Shown one piece after another: positions 1 through 6,167 of a DNA stretch of 8,599 nt (positions are counted from its first letter, which is position 1; each line of letters begins with the position of its first letter). Source of the stretch: Gammaproteobacteria bacterium (GTDB lineage: Bacteria; Pseudomonadota; Gammaproteobacteria; Chromatiales; Chromatiaceae); the NCBI GenBank assembly GCA_024277555.1, contig JAJRUY010000016.1, positions 1 to 8,599 of the forward strand, given 5' to 3'. Position numbers and translations under genes: made by a program. Under the pieces are notes generated by a model that saw only the letters and a list, made by a program, of their open reading frames with translations, was not told the origin of the DNA and did not search any database.

Positions 1-1
1 A

Positions 2-79
2 AAGGCCAACTTATCAAAGGCAGAACGAAATGAGCTGGCCAAGCTGGTTCAGGTTTTGGCCAAAAGTCAGGGTGGTTAA
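2..79 (+). CDS. C-terminal end of an unidentified protein (partial, 5' end outside window)
   Basis: Frame 2 is open from the window edge to a TAA at 77-79 and gives 25 residues ending in LAKLVQVLAKSQGG. The piece is an amphipathic, Lys/Leu-rich helix. It resembles the closing helix of MarR-type regulators (pattern L-x-x-x-E-R-x-x-L-x-x-L-x-x-x-L), but 25 residues cannot establish a family. The stop codon lies inside the left terminal repeat of the palindromic element starting at about 77, so the natural C-terminus may have been changed by that insertion. No function is assigned. Confidence 0.5.
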   Translation, partial: KANLSKAERNELAKLVQVLAKSQGG

Positions 80-323
80 CCCGCATGCTTCACCGGAATC
101 CAGGCTTTTCCCGGAGAGATTTTCGTTCAGATTGTTCGAACGGGAAAAAGCCGATGTTATTCATCGGCTTGCAGGCCGTTAGGACAATCTGGGCGGAAAA
201 ATCCCGGGAAAAACTGGATAGCGTGACGGGTACAAAGTGTAACCCGGCTCAATTCGACGCAAGATAATGAATAATATAGATAAACACCTGTATTCCGAGT
301 GTTCTGGTGAAATATGCGGGTTA
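77..323. mobile_element. Small near-palindromic element with terminal inverted repeats, no transposase
   Basis: The ends are inverted copies. TAACCCGCATGCTTCACC at 77-94 matches the reverse complement of 306-323 at 16 of 18 positions. Inside, 98-219 forms a long imperfect palindrome centred near 159. Paired blocks are ATCCAG 98-103 with 214-219, TTTTCCCGG 106-114 with 204-212, CAGATTGT 128-135 with 184-191, and a perfect 9-bp stem 148-156 with 162-170. The right arm carries about 80 extra bases (about 222-303), including a smaller hairpin at 228-247. The true outer limit may be 69-333, because AGGG occurs just outside both repeats. No coding frame in it looks real. It is best read as a non-autonomous (MITE-like) or decayed element; the family is not identified. 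Confidence 0.6.
145..170 (-). terminator. Rho-independent-type hairpin reading leftward
   Basis: On the minus strand, AAGCCGATG, loop AATAA and CATCGGCTT form a perfect 9-bp stem followed by further T residues (five in a row at the 3' side of the stem), then CCC. This is the usual shape of an intrinsic terminator for leftward transcription. It is also the centre of the larger palindrome at 98-219, so it may belong to the mobile element rather than end a particular gene. No leftward gene in this window clearly needs it. Confidence 0.45.
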
Positions 324-333
324 GAGGTGCCCT

Positions 334-378
334 GAAGTAGGTGCCACCTGGATACCAGGCTCGTCGATAGTCAGGCAT
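334..378 (-). pseudogene. N-terminal remnant of a REP-associated tyrosine transposase (RAYT)
   Basis: Reading leftward from an ATG at 378, the first 15 residues are MPDYRRAWYPGGTYF. This closely follows the conserved start of RAYT (IS200-like, REP-associated) proteins, which commonly open with M-x-x-Y-R-R-x-x-x-P-G-G-T-Y-F-F. Family resemblance stops abruptly at about 334, where the next bases (AGGGCACCTC at 324-333, then the element's terminal repeat) take over. The frame runs on to 157 but resembles nothing. An intact RAYT would have a HUH motif and a catalytic tyrosine, and neither is present. The REP hairpin just upstream (407-437) is the expected partner of a RAYT. I infer a gene truncated by insertion or deletion. 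The match is short and made by eye. Confidence 0.55.
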
Positions 379-406
379 GAGGCAAGTATTGCGGCTATTT
401 CCATGC

Positions 407-437
407 GGCGCAATGCCCGTTGGTTATTGCGCCCTAC
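407..437 (-). repeat. REP palindrome with GTAG head
   Basis: On the minus strand a GTAG tetranucleotide (434-437) is followed directly by GGCGCAAT (426-433), an 11-nt loop, and ATTGCGCC (407-414), a perfect 8-bp stem. A GTAG or GGAG head followed by a GC-rich hairpin is the described form of REP sequences mobilised by RAYT transposases. Its position about 30 bp upstream of the RAYT remnant, in the same orientation, supports the assignment. Only one copy is seen in this window. Confidence 0.65.
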
Positions 438-455
438 GCGGATTTTTTTATCAAG

Positions 456-484
456 TTGACGAACCCTGTTCCACCTGACAGACT
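456..484 (+). promoter_or_regulatory. Candidate sigma-70 promoter of the B12 riboswitch/btuB operon
   Basis: TTGACG at 456-461 is one base from the -35 consensus. It is followed by a 17-bp spacer and CAGACT at 479-484, a poor -10 (three of six). Transcription would start near 491, just ahead of the riboswitch aptamer, which makes the placement sensible. It lies immediately downstream of the REP hairpin. A T7 run at 443-449 sits upstream. Confidence 0.4.
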
Positions 485-494
485 GCGCACCTCG

Positions 495-675
495 CCAGAA
501 GGTGCTCTGCGGCTAATACCTCAGAGTTAAACGGGAAGCCGGTGAAATACCGGCACTGCCCCCGCAACGGTGATTGAGAAAAACTCGTAACAGCCACTGC
601 AGTTTTACTGTGGGAAGGCGCGGGTTTTGAGCGTGAGGCTCGACTCATCAGTCCGGATACCGGCCTTCAGGCACG
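495..675 (+). promoter_or_regulatory. Cobalamin (adenosylcobalamin-type) riboswitch
   Basis: The leader contains the hallmark blocks of the cobalamin aptamer in order. GGGAAGCCGGTGAAATACCG starts at 533, with a GCCGGT/ACCGGC stem. The conserved core ACTGCCCCCGCAACGGTGA lies at 555-573. The B12 box AGCCACTG is at 592-599, GTGGGAAGGCGCGGG begins at about 610, and CAGTCCGGATACC is at 649-661. GTGC (502-505) and GCAC (671-674) can close the outer stem P1. It lies 48 bp upstream of btuB, its commonest target in Gram-negative bacteria. Binding of cobalamin would shut off expression. The exact ends are approximate. Confidence 0.95.
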
Positions 676-687
676 TCCCCTAAACCT

Positions 688-715
688 GGCGCGGGTGTGC
701 GCCCTTGACAAGGAA
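688..715 (+). promoter_or_regulatory. btuB: Riboswitch expression platform and btuB ribosome binding site
   Basis: After the aptamer a 5-bp hairpin forms from GGCGC (688-692) and GCGCC (699-703). AAGGAA (710-715) is a good ribosome binding site 7 nt before the ATG at 723. CCTT at 703-706 can pair with AAGG at 710-713, which would mask the site. No hairpin followed by a U run is present. I infer control at translation initiation rather than by a terminator. Confidence 0.55.
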
Positions 716-722
716 TACTACA

Positions 723-2504
723 ATGAAAGTTTCTACTCTTACCCTGGCTCTGGCCATGGGGCCTGGCTCCCTGTACGCTGCTGAATCACTGGAAACCATC
801 GTGGTTACCGCTACCGGTTATCCCACTGCCATTGATGACGCCCTGGCAAGCATGGAGGTAATTACCGCAGAAGAAATCCAGCGCTCCGCAGCTGCCGATA
901 TTGGCGATTTGCTCAAGTTCCACAGCGGCCTGGAGATCGGTCGCAACGGCGGCCCCGGGCAGGCCACTTCCCTGTTCATCCGCGGCACGGAAAGCGATCA
1001 CAATCTGGTTATGATTGACGGCGTACCCATCAATTCAGGCAGCGTGGGCAGCGCCGCCCTGCAGCACATTGATCCGCAGAACATTGAGCGTATCGAAATC
1101 TACAAGGGGCCCCGCTCTACCCTCTGGGGTTCTGGCGCCATCGGCGGCGTAATCAACATCATCACCCGCAAGGCCATGGGCGACACCCTCGGCTATGGTG
1201 GCTCCCTGGAAGGCGGCGGCGATGCCACCTGGCGCGGCAATGCCCGGCTCAGTCACGCTGCTGCCAATCACCGGCTGAGCGCCGCCGTCTCCTATCAGAA
1301 GACCGATGGCTTCCCTCCTCTTACTTCTTCCAGTATCGACCGGGGTTACGATAATACCAGCTTCGACCTGGCCGCAGGCTTTGACGCTGGCATCCACCGC
1401 TTCAGTGCCAGCCACTGGCAGAGCCAAGGCAACAACGAGTATCTGGATTTTTTTGGCACCCCCCTGGATCAGGATTTTCTCAACAGCCGCAGCAGCCTGG
1501 GCTGGGAAACAGCTTTCAACGAGCAGTGGATCAGCATCCTGGAACTGGCTCATGTGCGGGATCACATCGACCAGAAGCAGAGCGATAATTCCGTGCATAC
1601 CGATCGCACGGAACTATCCTGGCGCAACAACCTGGCCTTCAGCGGCCAGGATCAGGTGCTGTTGGGCATCAAGGCCAGCAACGAGAGGGTGACTGCAAAT
1701 GGCGGTTTTTCACCTTATGCTGCAGATACGGATTTCATCGAGGCCTGGGGACAATATGACCTGAACCGCACCAACCATCATGCCATCGCAGGCATCCGCT
1801 ATCTGGATCATAATGATGCGGGCGAGCACTTCACCTGGAGCCTGAACTACGGTTACAACTTTGGCGACCGTACCCGCGCCTGGATCAGCGCCGCCACGGC
1901 CTTCCGCGTGCCCAGTGCCAATGAGCGTTTCGGCTTTGGCGGCAACCCGGATCTGGAGCCGGAGGAATCCACATCTTACGAGCTGGGACTGAAGCACCGC
2001 ATCAGCGGCGGCCATGCACTGAGCGCTTCCATTTACCGTAACGATATCGACAACATGATTCAGTGGGTGCTGGTCACTCCGCCCTGGAGCGGCTACAACC
2101 AGAATGTGGCGGAAGTGCGCATTGATGGCCTGGAACTGGGCTATAGCTTCAGCGGCGAAGCTCTCAGCCTGCAGCTGGGCGGCAACTGGCAGAATCCCGA
2201 AGACCGCAGCACCGGCGAGCACCTGCTGCGCCGTGCCGAGCACAGCTTCAATGCCCGCATCAACTATATATTGGATAACTGGAGCTTCGGCGGCAACCTG
2301 CTCTATTCCGGTGAACGCAGGGACTTTAGCGGCATCACTCTGGACAGTTATACTCTGGTAAACTTCAACGCCAGCTATCAACTGAACAGGAACTGGCAGG
2401 TATATGCCAAACTGGAAAATGCCTTCGATAAAGATTACCAACTGGCCTATGGATACAACACCCAGGGCCGCGCCGGTTTCCTGGGCATTCGCTTTAGCCA
2501 ATAA
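723..2504 (+). CDS. btuB: BtuB, TonB-dependent outer-membrane cobalamin receptor
   Basis: The 593-residue protein takes up vitamin B12 and other corrinoids across the outer membrane using TonB energy. The start at 723 is chosen because AAGGAA sits 7 nt upstream; a TTG 18 bp earlier has no such site. A short signal peptide (about 1-20, ending in LYAA) leads to a TonB box, ETIVVTAT (about 24-31). The plug domain (about 35-140) has NGGPGQATSLFIRGT, NLVMIDGVPIN and GPRSTLWGSGAIGGVINIITR, the same order as in E. coli BtuB. The rest is a beta-barrel with alternating aromatic strands, ending FLGIRFSQ. The last residue is Gln rather than the usual Phe, with Phe two places earlier. Length is close to E. 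coli BtuB (614 with signal). The cobalamin riboswitch upstream and the adenosyltransferase 9 bp downstream make a cobalamin substrate the strong choice over other TonB receptors. No BtuC, BtuD or BtuF lies in the window. Confidence 0.95.
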   Translation: MKVSTLTLALAMGPGSLYAAESLETIVVTATGYPTAIDDALASMEVITAEEIQRSAAADIGDLLKFHSGLEIGRNGGPGQATSLFIRGTESDHNLVMIDGVPINSGSVGSAALQHIDPQNIERIEIYKGPRSTLWGSGAIGGVINIITRKAMGDTLGYGGSLEGGGDATWRGNARLSHAAANHRLSAAVSYQKTDGFPPLTSSSIDRGYDNTSFDLAAGFDAGIHRFSASHWQSQGNNEYLDFFGTPLDQDFLNSRSSLGWETAFNEQWISILELAHVRDHIDQKQSDNSVHTDRTELSWRNNLAFSGQDQVLLGIKASNERVTANGGFSPYAADTDFIEAWGQYDLNRTNHHAIAGIRYLDHNDAGEHFTWSLNYGYNFGDRTRAWISAATAFRVPSANERFGFGGNPDLEPEESTSYELGLKHRISGGHALSASIYRNDIDNMIQWVLVTPPWSGYNQNVAEVRIDGLELGYSFSGEALSLQLGGNWQNPEDRSTGEHLLRRAEHSFNARINYILDNWSFGGNLLYSGERRDFSGITLDSYTLVNFNASYQLNRNWQVYAKLENAFDKDYQLAYGYNTQGRAGFLGIRFSQ

Positions 2505-2513
2505 AAAACCGAG

Positions 2514-3056
2514 ATGGCCCGCCTGACCCGCATCTACACCCGCAGTGGCGATGAGGGCCAGACCGGGCTGGCCGACGGCAGCCGCGTGGACAAGGACAGC
2601 CCACGCATCCAGTCCCTGGGTGATCTGGACGAACTCAATGCCGCCCTGGGACTGCTGGTGGTAGAGCTGCATGGCACTGAACAGCAGGATCTCATCACCA
2701 GCATTCAACAACAGCTTTTCGATCTCGGTGGCGAACTGGCTCTGCCTGGCACGGCCGTCATCGGCACAGAACAGGTATTGTGGCTGGAACGCCAGCTGGA
2801 CCAGATCAACGCGGATCTTCCCGCACTGAAAGAGTTCATCCTTCCCGGAGGCAACCATGCCTCCGCCCAGGCGCATCTAGCCCGGGCCATCTGCCGCCGC
2901 ACGGAACGCAGCCTGTGGCGACTTTCCCGCACAGAAGCGGTAAACTCTGAATCACTGAAATATCTGAACCGCCTGTCCGACCTGTTGTTCGTACTGGCGC
3001 GGACGCTGGCAAGACGATCCTCCACAACCGAAGCGAGCTGGAACCGAGAACCGTGA
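2514..3056 (+). CDS. pduO: PduO-type cob(I)alamin (corrinoid) adenosyltransferase
   Basis: This 180-residue cytoplasmic enzyme transfers the adenosyl group of ATP to cob(I)alamin or a cob(I)yrinic acid derivative to make the adenosyl coenzyme. Family motifs are in order: the ATP-binding N-terminus TRIYTRSGDEGQTGL (5-19), DGSR (21-24), DLDELNAALG (37-46), FILPGGN (108-114), the helix LARAICRRTERSLWRL (122-137) and LKYLNRLSDLLFVLAR (148-163). Length is normal for the family, which forms trimers. The start is 9 bp after the btuB stop with only a weak ribosome binding site (GAG next to the ATG), so translation may be coupled to btuB. It is unrelated in sequence to BtuR/CobA-type enzymes. The gene makes sense with btuB as import followed by activation under riboswitch control. 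Confidence 0.93.
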   Translation: MARLTRIYTRSGDEGQTGLADGSRVDKDSPRIQSLGDLDELNAALGLLVVELHGTEQQDLITSIQQQLFDLGGELALPGTAVIGTEQVLWLERQLDQINADLPALKEFILPGGNHASAQAHLARAICRRTERSLWRLSRTEAVNSESLKYLNRLSDLLFVLARTLARRSSTTEASWNREP

Positions 3057-3814
3057 AAAAACCCGTCGTACTCCTTGGCATTGGCGAAATGGGCGGCGTC
3101 TTCGCCCGGGGGTTTCTGCGTTTGGGGCACCCTGTATATCCGGTCACCCACGATCAGGACATGGACACTGCAGCAGCAGAGATTCCTGAAGTCGAGGCGG
3201 TGCTGGTCGCTGTAAAAGAGAAGGATCTGCCAGCCATACTGGAAACACTGCCAGATGGCTGGCGGGACAAAATCATCCTGTTGCAAAACGAATTGCTGCC
3301 TGCAGATTTTACCGCCTGGCCCCAGGCCACCATTATTTCCGCCTGGTTCGAGAAAAAACCAGGCACGGATTTCAGGGTAATCATCCCTTCTCCCTGCTTT
3401 GGACCAAAATCCACATTGGTGAAAAATGCCCTTGGTAAGCTGGACATTCCGGTAAACATTCTGCACGACAAAGAACAGTTGCTGTTTGAACTGGTAGTAA
3501 AAAACCTCTACATTCTCACCACCAACATAGCTGGCCTGAAAACCGGAGGCACGGTAGGAGAACTGTGGGCAGAGCATGGCGAAATTGTCCGCGCAGTTGC
3601 CAATGACGTCATCAGCCTGCAGGAAAGCCTCACTGGCAAAACCTTCGACCGGGAAGCATTGATACAAGCCATGCTCCATGCTTTCGAGAGCAACCCGGAA
3701 CACCAGTGCATCGGCCACAGCGCCCCGGCCTGCCTGCAGCGCGCCATGGATCACGCCGAACAACAGAATATCGAACTCCCCACCCTGGCGCAACTGGCTT
3801 CGGAAATGCATTGA
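3053..3814 (+). CDS. Ketopantoate-reductase-like (PanE/ApbA family) NAD(P)-binding protein
   Basis: The 253-residue protein begins with a Rossmann strand and turn, VVLLGIGEMGG (5-15, the GxGxxG form). A second nucleotide-fold stretch contains KIILLQNELLP (73-83), comparable to the LLQNG segment of 2-dehydropantoate 2-reductases. The C-terminal helical domain has a KN pair (150-151) in VVKNLYILTTNIAGL, where the family carries its catalytic lysine. GHSAPACLQRAMDHAEQQNI (221-240) followed by ELPT resembles the family's closing region. Family members are usually about 290-310 residues, so this is short. The GTG start overlaps the adenosyltransferase stop as GTGA, showing tight coupling. It could be a divergent PanE or a dehydrogenase with another substrate. 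I cannot tell which, and no cobalamin role is known to me. Confidence 0.65.
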   Translation: MKKPVVLLGIGEMGGVFARGFLRLGHPVYPVTHDQDMDTAAAEIPEVEAVLVAVKEKDLPAILETLPDGWRDKIILLQNELLPADFTAWPQATIISAWFEKKPGTDFRVIIPSPCFGPKSTLVKNALGKLDIPVNILHDKEQLLFELVVKNLYILTTNIAGLKTGGTVGELWAEHGEIVRAVANDVISLQESLTGKTFDREALIQAMLHAFESNPEHQCIGHSAPACLQRAMDHAEQQNIELPTLAQLASEMH

Positions 3815-3985
3815 TGAGCACCTCTAAGCAGCATTTCTCACCGGGCCGGAAGCCCGTTATGGAAAAAGATCGATGATTCAGTCTGTTACCAATAATCAGA
3901 CAATTGCTAACATCTTCACCCTGTCCTGTTCGGGTTTCCTCCCAATCTGACATACACCGGAATGACAATTTATAGAGACGCTCTG

Positions 3986-4432
3986 ATGGAAGAAATCATG
4001 CCCGGCAGCACTATCACCCTGCATTTCAAGCTTGACCTGGAAGACGGCACACAAGCATTCGACACCGAAAATCAGCCCTTGACCTGTACCCTGGGCGATG
4101 GAACCCTGCAACCGGGGCTGGAGCTGGCCCTGTATGGCCTCAAGGCAGACGATGAACAAATCATCACCCTGACACCGGAACAGGCATGGGGTGAACGCAA
4201 CCAGGAATTGCTCAGGGAAATGCCCCGCAGTGATTTCCCCGCAGGCGACGAGCTCGAAGCAGGCCAGGTACTTGCCTTCAGCCTGCCAGATGGCGAGGAA
4301 ACCATGGGTACTGTGCTGGCGGTGGAAAACGACAAGGTGCTGGTGGATTTCAACCATCCACTGAGTGGGCATGATGTGGTTTTTTATGCCCGGATTCTTG
4401 AAGTACGCAACCCGATTGCAACAGATGAGTAA
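3986..4432 (+). CDS. fkpB: FkpB/SlpA-type FKBP peptidyl-prolyl cis-trans isomerase
   Basis: This 148-residue protein would catalyse proline cis-trans isomerisation and act as a chaperone in the cytoplasm; no signal peptide is seen. The FKBP fold is split in the SlyD/FkpB manner. An N-terminal part (about 6-65) has LHFKLDLEDGTQAFDT and GLELALYGL. An inserted flap domain (about 70-120) follows, then VDFNHPLSGHDVVFYARILEV (begins at 120), the family's most diagnostic stretch. There is no metal-binding His-rich tail, which argues against SlyD. The start at 3986 follows AGAGA 7 nt upstream. An ATG at 3962 would add eight residues, and one at 3998 (after GGAAGA) would give a shorter form. In E. coli fkpB sits next to ispH; here no ispH is seen, and the gene stands alone between spacers of 171 and 185 bp. 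Confidence 0.9.
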   Translation: MEEIMPGSTITLHFKLDLEDGTQAFDTENQPLTCTLGDGTLQPGLELALYGLKADDEQIITLTPEQAWGERNQELLREMPRSDFPAGDELEAGQVLAFSLPDGEETMGTVLAVENDKVLVDFNHPLSGHDVVFYARILEVRNPIATDE

Positions 4433-4617
4433 GGCCCCAACTTCCTGCTTCATCCTGCCTGACGTTCTGGGTATGGATTCCATGATGCCGGTTTTTTCCT
4501 CAACAGTCACAACGCACCAACAACCATCGGGAGACGCAATCCCGAGCCAACCATGTTCAGGAGCCCAATCGAGCCACAAGCTTTGGCGAGCTCCTTTAAA
4601 CCCAGGAGAAACAACAC

Positions 4618-6114
4618 ATGCCTGACAAACAACCAGAATTCAAGAAACAGTATGAGAACTTTATCGGTGGCGAGTGGGTAGCACCGGTCGATGGTGAATA
4701 CTTTGACAACACCTCCCCCGTCAACGCTCAGTTCCTCAGCCGCATACCCCGCTCCAACGCCAAAGACATCGACCTGGCCGTGGCCGCCGCCTGGAAGGCC
4801 GCGCCTGCATGGAACAAAAGCTCGGTTACCGAGCGCAGCAACACGCTGCTGAAGATTGCCGATCGCATCGAGGAAAATCTGGAACAGATTGCCCATGCGG
4901 AAACCTGGGACAACGGCAAGGCCATCCGCGAGACCATGGCTGCCGACATTCCCCTGACCATCGACCATTTCCGCTACTTCGCAGGGGTAATCCGTGGTGA
5001 AAGCGGAGAAATCTCCGACCTGGATGCCAATACAGTATCCATGGAAGTTCACGAACCCCTGGGTGTGGTGGGTCAGATCATCCCCTGGAACTTCCCCATT
5101 CTCATGGCGGCCTGGAAACTGGCGCCGGCCCTGGCCGCAGGCAACTGCGTGGTGCTCAAGCCAGCCGAGCAGACCCCGGCTTCCATTCTGGTGCTCATGG
5201 AGCTAATTGAAGATCTGCTGCCTCCTGGCGTACTGAACGTGGTCAACGGTTTCGGCCTCGAGGCAGGCAAGCCTCTGGCCACCCACCCGGATATCCGCAA
5301 GGTGGCCTTCACCGGTGAAACCACCACTGGCCGGTTGATTATGCAGTACGCTTCGGAGAATATCATTCCCGTGACCCTGGAGCTGGGTGGCAAATCCCCC
5401 AACATCTTCTTCGACAGCATCATGGCTGCAGACGACAACTTCCTGGACAAGGCCATCGAAGGTCTGGTGCTGTTTGCCTTCAATCAGGGCGAAGTCTGTA
5501 CCTGCCCGTCCCGCGCTCTGATTCAGGAAAACATCTATGATGAATTCATGCAACGCTGCCTGAAACGCGTGGAAGCCATCAAGATGGGTGACACCCTGGA
5601 TCCGGCCACCATGATGGGCGCCCAGGCATCCAGAGATCAGTACGAGAAGATCCTCAACTATATCCAGATCGGCAAGGACGAAGGCGCCGAGGTGCTCTGT
5701 GGCGGCGAGGCCTACAATAATGAAATCTATCCCGATGGCTACTACATCAAGCCCACCCTGCTCAAGGGCGACAACAGCATGCGTGTGTTCCAGGAGGAAA
5801 TTTTCGGCCCGGTGCTGTGCGTAACCACCTTCAAGGACGAGGAAGAAGCCATGCAAATCGCCAACGACACTCTGTACGGCCTGGGTGCCGGTGTCTGGAC
5901 CCGGGACATCCACCAGATGCAGACCTTCGCTCGAGGCATCGAAGCGGGTCGCGTGTGGGCCAACTGTTATCATCTGTATCCGGCTCACGCTTCCTTTGGC
6001 GGACAGAAAAAGTCCGGCATTGGCCGCGAAACCCACAAGATGATGCTCAACCATTATCGCAAGACCAAGAATATCCTCATGTCCTATGACAAGAATCCCT
6101 TGGGATTCTTCTGA
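4618..6114 (+). CDS. aldB: NAD(P)-dependent aldehyde dehydrogenase, AldB/ExaC type
   Basis: The 498-residue cytoplasmic enzyme oxidises an aldehyde, probably acetaldehyde or another short-chain aldehyde, to the acid. The ALDH superfamily set is complete: PWNFP with Asn158, the coenzyme lysine in KPAEQTP (Lys181), FTGETTTGR (231-239), the general base in LELGGKSP (Glu255), the catalytic cysteine in FNQGEVCTCPSR (Cys294), and EEIFGP (393-398). The GEVCTCPSR form of the active site is typical of the AldB/ExaC acetaldehyde dehydrogenases rather than betaine aldehyde or succinate semialdehyde enzymes. Length is normal. AGGAGA about 9 nt before the ATG fixes the start. The DUF779 gene downstream is the usual neighbour of this subgroup and supports the call. 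A sigma-54 promoter was looked for upstream and not found. Confidence 0.92.
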   Translation: MPDKQPEFKKQYENFIGGEWVAPVDGEYFDNTSPVNAQFLSRIPRSNAKDIDLAVAAAWKAAPAWNKSSVTERSNTLLKIADRIEENLEQIAHAETWDNGKAIRETMAADIPLTIDHFRYFAGVIRGESGEISDLDANTVSMEVHEPLGVVGQIIPWNFPILMAAWKLAPALAAGNCVVLKPAEQTPASILVLMELIEDLLPPGVLNVVNGFGLEAGKPLATHPDIRKVAFTGETTTGRLIMQYASENIIPVTLELGGKSPNIFFDSIMAADDNFLDKAIEGLVLFAFNQGEVCTCPSRALIQENIYDEFMQRCLKRVEAIKMGDTLDPATMMGAQASRDQYEKILNYIQIGKDEGAEVLCGGEAYNNEIYPDGYYIKPTLLKGDNSMRVFQEEIFGPVLCVTTFKDEEEAMQIANDTLYGLGAGVWTRDIHQMQTFARGIEAGRVWANCYHLYPAHASFGGQKKSGIGRETHKMMLNHYRKTKNILMSYDKNPLGFF

Positions 6115-6125
6115 TCTGACCAGTA

Positions 6126-6151
6126 CGGGACTGCGTACTGCCGCAGTCCCG
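6126..6151 (+). promoter_or_regulatory. Perfect 10-bp hairpin between the aldehyde dehydrogenase and DUF779 genes
   Basis: CGGGACTGCG (6126-6135) and CGCAGTCCCG (6142-6151) are perfect inverted copies around a 6-nt loop, TACTGC. No T run follows, so it is a poor intrinsic terminator. It ends a few bases before the DUF779 ribosome binding site (AGGGGA, about 6153-6158). It may stabilise the upstream mRNA, lower expression of the second gene, or bind a regulator. The function is inferred only from structure and position. Confidence 0.55.
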
Positions 6152-6167
6152 GCAGGGGAAAACCAGC

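Noticed and set aside
85..267. 60-codon plus-strand frame inside the left palindromic element
   Set aside because: No ribosome binding site or recognisable motif, and it lies wholly within repeat DNA.
705..722. An upstream TTG start for btuB adding six residues
   Set aside because: The ATG at 723 has AAGGAA at the right distance. The TTG has no ribosome binding site and would place charged residues before the signal peptide.
1035..1598. Long open frame antisense to btuB
   Set aside because: Low-complexity Ala/Gly-rich translation in the shadow of a well-supported gene; no motif and no start signal.
1710..2876. 388-codon minus-strand frame spanning btuB and the adenosyltransferase
   Set aside because: It crosses two confident genes and gives a compositionally odd protein; it is explained by GC-rich codon use on the plus strand.
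2705..3811. 368-codon minus-strand frame under the adenosyltransferase and PanE-like genes
   Set aside because: No recognisable family, and it overlaps two coupled genes with clear motifs.
3842..3856. CGGGC/GCCCG hairpin after the PanE-like gene as an operon terminator
   Set aside because: Only a 5-bp stem with no T run after it.
4433..4617. A sigma-54 (-24/-12) promoter before the aldehyde dehydrogenase, as known for some exaC-like genes
   Set aside because: No TGGC-N7-TTGC-like pair was found in the spacer.
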